From positions 1 to 24,785 of IMG/VR virus record IMGVR_UViG_3300025872_002634: a stretch of DNA of 24,785 nucleotides; one strand, 5' to 3'. Position numbers and translations under genes: made by a program. The notes under the pieces are model-generated. The model was not told the DNA's origin and made no database searches. It saw only the letters and a program-made list of their open reading frames with translations. The stretch is from a virus. Positions 22,191-24,785 of the stretch are shown one piece after another. Numbering within the stretch: position 1 is the stretch's first letter; each line of letters opens with the position of its first letter.

Positions 22191-22251
22191 GGCCAAGCGG
22201 GATTCGATACCCGCACACCCGATCAACGGGATCCTGCTTAGATGATTGGCC
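22191..22251 (-). other. tRNA-like cloverleaf, degenerate
   Basis: On the minus strand a 6-bp closing stem (GGCCAA at 22251-22246, TTGGCC at 22196-22191) encloses three arms in tRNA order: ATC/GAT with a 7-nt loop (22243-22241/22233-22231), CCCG/CGGG with a 5-nt loop (22230-22227/22221-22218), and GCGGG/CCCGC around TATCGAAT (22214-22210/22201-22197). The last resembles a T arm, and TTTCCA follows the closing stem. It is only 61 nt to the end of the acceptor-like stem, with an 8-nt T loop and no clean 5-bp anticodon stem. It is therefore not a functional tRNA by normal rules; it may be a tRNA relic or a processing element. Confidence 0.4.
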
Positions 22252-22252
22252 A

Positions 22253-22268
22253 GCGCGGCGAACCGCGC
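22253..22268 (-). terminator. Terminator-like UUCG-loop hairpin after the membrane-protein gene
   Basis: GCGCGG (22253-22258) pairs perfectly with CCGCGC (22263-22268); on the minus strand the loop is TTCG. It starts 2 nt after the stop codon at 22270 and abuts the tRNA-like fold. There is no T-run, so termination would be weak. Confidence 0.4.
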
Positions 22269-22269
22269 G

Positions 22270-22758
22270 TCAGGTCTTGGTGATGGAGGAACCGACCTCG
22301 AGTCCCTTGTTGTACGAATCTTCCTTCTCCTTGGCAACCCTAGCGTCCTCACCAGGACGCTTGAGGAACACACCGGTAACAAGCGCCAATGCGCTAAGAA
22401 GGATGGTTCCGCCGGGAACGCCACTCACCTCGCCCTCGATGGTTCGCAGGCCGATGTCGGTGAGTTGGCTAAGGACAGCATAGCGCTCTTCAGCGTTGCT
22501 GATGGAATGCTCGAATTTGTTGGTATTGCTCTCGACGTACCGCTTCCAGTCCTCCCAGACCATGTTGACATTGTCAAGAGTCACGGGATCTGGAGCATCG
22601 ACTGCAGCAACGATGGCAGGAGGCACGTCGACCTTGATCAGAGAAGCCATGTTGCAACCCTGCAGGGTAGTAAGCACGATGGCGCAAACAATAAGGCATA
22701 CAGCCGCCACGATGAAATACGGACGGTTCTTTAAGAGGTTCTTGATGTCGTCAATCAT
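22270..22758 (-). CDS. Membrane or lipoprotein-like protein in the capsid cassette
   Basis: An unrecognised 162-aa protein with no T7 counterpart in this slot. Residues 13-31 (FIVAAVCLIVCAIVLTTLQ) form a membrane helix or signal sequence that runs into LQGC. This is lipobox-like, with C35 the possible lipidated residue (Q at -2 is unusual). The middle (45-105) is soluble and helical, and a second hydrophobic stretch GGTILLSALALVTGVFL lies at about 116-132 before a charged tail. It overlaps the scaffold gene by 8 nt and has GGAG upstream of ATG 22758, so it belongs to the late operon. It could be a lysis protein (holin or outer-membrane spanin-like), a superinfection-exclusion lipoprotein, or a virion membrane protein. 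Confidence 0.75.
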   Translation of the reverse strand: MIDDIKNLLKNRPYFIVAAVCLIVCAIVLTTLQGCNMASLIKVDVPPAIVAAVDAPDPVTLDNVNMVWEDWKRYVESNTNKFEHSISNAEERYAVLSQLTDIGLRTIEGEVSGVPGGTILLSALALVTGVFLKRPGEDARVAKEKEDSYNKGLEVGSSITKT

Positions 22759-23527
22759 TCTTCATTGCTCCACTGGCCCGGACACGGTCCTGGACCATCT
22801 GCTGGTATTCAGTATCAAACTTGTAGCGTGGATCCCGCATAGCTGCAACCATTTCCTTTGATGTGGAGAAGGGCTTGGTATTCGCAGGAACACCGGATGA
22901 TGCTGAAATTCTCGTCTTTGGTTCGGTGTTAGAGGCCTGCCGACGAGCCTTCAGACCAAGGATGACATTGTGCCAGCCCGGAGACTTGAGGGAATTATTG
23001 ACAGCTTCCCGCTCGGCCTCATCAAGGTTCTCAGACGCCCATTTGATGATAGAGTTGAGCTCATCTGCTCCACCCACCACCTTTGCCGCCTCTTCGGCAA
23101 GCTGACGCTGACGCGCCTTGATGCCGTCGATGTATGCATCCACGACCTGATCGGGAATGCCGAACTTGGTCTTGATCTGCTCCTTGGTGTCAGGAGAGAT
23201 GGATCCAGTGGTGTGGATCTCATGCCCCCAACGATGCCATTCCTCATCCGTTGGCTTTGACGCCTCTGGCTTGTTTGGAATCGCAAGGTTGTCTGGAGCC
23301 TTTGCATCAGGCACATCGACTGGAATCGATTCCTGCTCGATCTGTGGCTTTGACTTGCCAGCCTGCTGAAGGCGCGTGATCTCGGCACGCATGTCCTTCC
23401 ACGACTTGATGAACTTCTCCGGATCGCTGTTGTACTGAGGAGGAAGATTGCTTGGATTGCTTCGAGCAAACGCCTCGACCTTCTGCAACTCGACGTCCAC
23501 TTCGGGGGTTTCGTTAGATTCGCTCAC
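22751..23527 (-). CDS. Scaffolding (capsid assembly) protein, T7 gp9-like
   Basis: A 258-aa acidic, Pro/Lys-rich, probably largely disordered protein (T7 gp9 is 307 aa) that should direct prohead assembly and leave before packaging. Useful matches are FGIPDQVVDAYIDGI (about 124-138), VVGGADELNSIIKWASENL (about 149-167), similar to the gp9 GGKEQWNQLQTWVNENL segment, and the C-terminal MVAAMRDPRYKFDTEY motif typical of gp9-type proteins. It starts at GTG 23527, overlapping the portal stop as GTGA, with AAGG about 9 nt upstream. Position between portal and capsid confirms the role. Confidence 0.93.
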   Translation of the reverse strand: MSESNETPEVDVELQKVEAFARSNPSNLPPQYNSDPEKFIKSWKDMRAEITRLQQAGKSKPQIEQESIPVDVPDAKAPDNLAIPNKPEASKPTDEEWHRWGHEIHTTGSISPDTKEQIKTKFGIPDQVVDAYIDGIKARQRQLAEEAAKVVGGADELNSIIKWASENLDEAEREAVNNSLKSPGWHNVILGLKARRQASNTEPKTRISASSGVPANTKPFSTSKEMVAAMRDPRYKFDTEYQQMVQDRVRASGAMKND

Positions 23528-24785
23528 TGTGTGCTACCTTGAATTGCCTTTTCTGCACCCATCTCGGCCATGGAGCCGAGGCTGGTAACGGTCTGCTCTG
23601 CCGCCATCTGCTGGATGGACTGCTGTGCCTGCGCCTGCTGCTCTTCCTGGAGCTGCTGCGGAGTCTTGACAAGACCCACGGGCTCGAGTCCGAACGACGA
23701 CGTCCACTTGATGGCCCACCCATACCAATCGATGTACGGAGCCACGGGCTGCATCTGCTGGATCACAGCCGCCCACTGGGCAAGCTGGGAATTGGTTACC
23801 TCTCGATTGAGGGCCTCGAGTCCCGTACGAACCTTGAGGTTCAGCGGGCCGCTGCCTTCGATGAGCTTTAGGATTTCCTTGGGGATCAACTTGTCGCGAC
23901 CCATCAGGACAATGGTTCGCTTGACGATGGGAATCTGGATGTCTCGGGCAAGACCTGAGAAGATCCCGCCGAGAGTCTGGTCGAGTTCCTGCGCGACTTC
24001 GCGGATCTCTGTCGCAGTGACGCGATCCCCTGTCCGCTGAACCGACGACTGCAGCAGGAACGTCCGTCCAAGCTGCTGGGTAAGATCAGAACGAAGTGCG
24101 ACCATTGGACCGAGATCCACCTGCTTGAGCAGCTGGATCGGGAAGACATCAGCCTGACGGGCAGGGACGAAGTCGCCATTCTCGGTGTCCTGAAGGTCCT
24201 GCACCTCCGTGATGCCGCTTGGATCGACTCCAATACGGAACTCGGAGTTGGCCACGGCGGCTTCGACAAGAGCCTTGCTGATGGCCTCGAGGGTTCGGAT
24301 GTCACCGATATGCTCCTCGACAAGCGATCGACCGTAGTCCTCGCCTGCGACTCGCGACCACACCTGGGGAACGTATGGGCAGATCTCGAAGGTGCCGGAG
24401 TCAACGATGACCCCGCAGTACTCCTTCTCGACCTCCCACTTCTTGAGGTCGTCATCCCACTCGATCTCGGTGAAGAACGGCTTGTGGTCCTCGGTGGGTC
24501 CGCTGCCGTTGTACTCCTCGTCCATGTCGTCCATCTTCGGCCAGTCGTCGGGAACGGCATCGGGATCGACCCATTCGCGCAGGATGATGCGCTTGACGCG
24601 GCCATCGGGATAGCGCTGGACTACATACTGGTCGAGTCGATGAACACGGAAATTGTATTCATCCACGATCTCAAACAGCGCATCGCCGCAGACGATAAGA
24701 TGCTGAAACAGTACAAAGAGTTCCTGACGAAGGTTGGTCGAGCTCAACTTGTCCATGATCTTGCGATCAAGGCGCGCCAATTGAC
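23524..24785 (-). CDS. Portal (head-tail connector) protein, T7 gp8-like, N-terminus cut by window edge
   Basis: The visible 420 codons stay open to the window edge, so about 110-120 N-terminal residues (compared with 536 aa in T7 gp8) lie outside. The TTG at 24780 is internal, not a start. Strong matches to gp8 are ICPYVPQVWSRVAGEDYGRS (T7 ACPYIPIRMVRLDGESYGRS), LVEEHIGDIRTLE, and SSVQRTGDRVTATEIREVAQ followed by ELDQTLGGI. The C-terminus is Gln/Ala/Met-rich, as in other portals. The dodecameric portal is the DNA gateway, terminase docking site and nucleation point of the prohead. Its stop codon overlaps the scaffold start by 4 bp. Confidence 0.95.
   Translation of the reverse strand, partial: QLARLDRKIMDKLSSTNLRQELFVLFQHLIVCGDALFEIVDEYNFRVHRLDQYVVQRYPDGRVKRIILREWVDPDAVPDDWPKMDDMDEEYNGSGPTEDHKPFFTEIEWDDDLKKWEVEKEYCGVIVDSGTFEICPYVPQVWSRVAGEDYGRSLVEEHIGDIRTLEAISKALVEAAVANSEFRIGVDPSGITEVQDLQDTENGDFVPARQADVFPIQLLKQVDLGPMVALRSDLTQQLGRTFLLQSSVQRTGDRVTATEIREVAQELDQTLGGIFSGLARDIQIPIVKRTIVLMGRDKLIPKEILKLIEGSGPLNLKVRTGLEALNREVTNSQLAQWAAVIQQMQPVAPYIDWYGWAIKWTSSFGLEPVGLVKTPQQLQEEQQAQAQQSIQQMAAEQTVTSLGSMAEMGAEKAIQGSTQ

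Noticed and set aside
22191-22251. Calling the cloverleaf a functional tRNA
   Set aside because: It is about 11 nt too short, has an 8-nt T loop, a 3-bp D stem and no 5-bp anticodon stem with a proper 7-nt loop.

Overview
The window is the late (structural, packaging and lysis) half of a T7-like podovirus genome. Every convincing gene lies on the minus strand, so transcription runs from high to low coordinates. The order matches T7 genes 8-9-10-11-12-14-15-16-17-holin-18-19: portal (cut by the right edge), scaffold, major capsid protein, the two tail tubular (adaptor and nozzle) proteins, three internal virion/ejection proteins, tail fibre, a fibre-adjacent protein, a small membrane protein, and the small and large terminase subunits. 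Assignments rest on recognisable motifs: a T7-gp19-like Walker A and nuclease set, the gp17 N-terminus, the gp12 N-terminus, the gp8 core and the gp9 C-terminus. The host is probably Gram-negative, because this morphogenesis type and a lipobox-like protein suggest it. I cannot name the host, and no phage RNA polymerase gene is in view.

Three genes depart from the T7 plan. (1) A 162-aa membrane or lipoprotein-like protein sits between scaffold and capsid. (2) A 578-aa SGNH/GDSL-type hydrolase sits between capsid and tail adaptor, bracketed by two strong hairpins as a separate transcriptional unit. (3) A 408-aa protein whose C-terminal third looks like a cohesin-type beta domain lies after the large terminase. 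The gp16-like ejection protein is very large (2014 aa) and shows no N-terminal transglycosylase, and no gp13 equivalent is seen.

Layout from right to left: 24785-22270 portal, scaffold and membrane protein; 22269-22085 a structured leader with a tRNA-like cloverleaf; 22084-21035 capsid, then a terminator-like hairpin; 20964-19228 SGNH hydrolase, then a terminator; 19145-5049 tail, ejection, fibre and lysis genes, mostly overlapping by 1-17 nt or nearly abutting; 5065-4850 small terminase; 4849-4713 a structured gap; 4712-2994 large terminase; 2924-1698 cohesin-like protein; 1697-613 about 1.1 kb without a credible gene; 612-145 an unrecognised 155-aa protein; and a UUCG-loop terminator at 115-84.

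The 613-1697 stretch is the least explained part. It holds a perfect DnaA box beside a near copy, a 22-bp-spaced repeat array in an A/C-rich tract, several other direct repeats and hairpins, one candidate promoter, and four tandem hairpins leading into the 155-aa gene. It sits where a T7-like genome would join its right end (after terminase) to its left end (early genes). It may therefore hold the terminal repeat, an origin or early control elements; that is inference.
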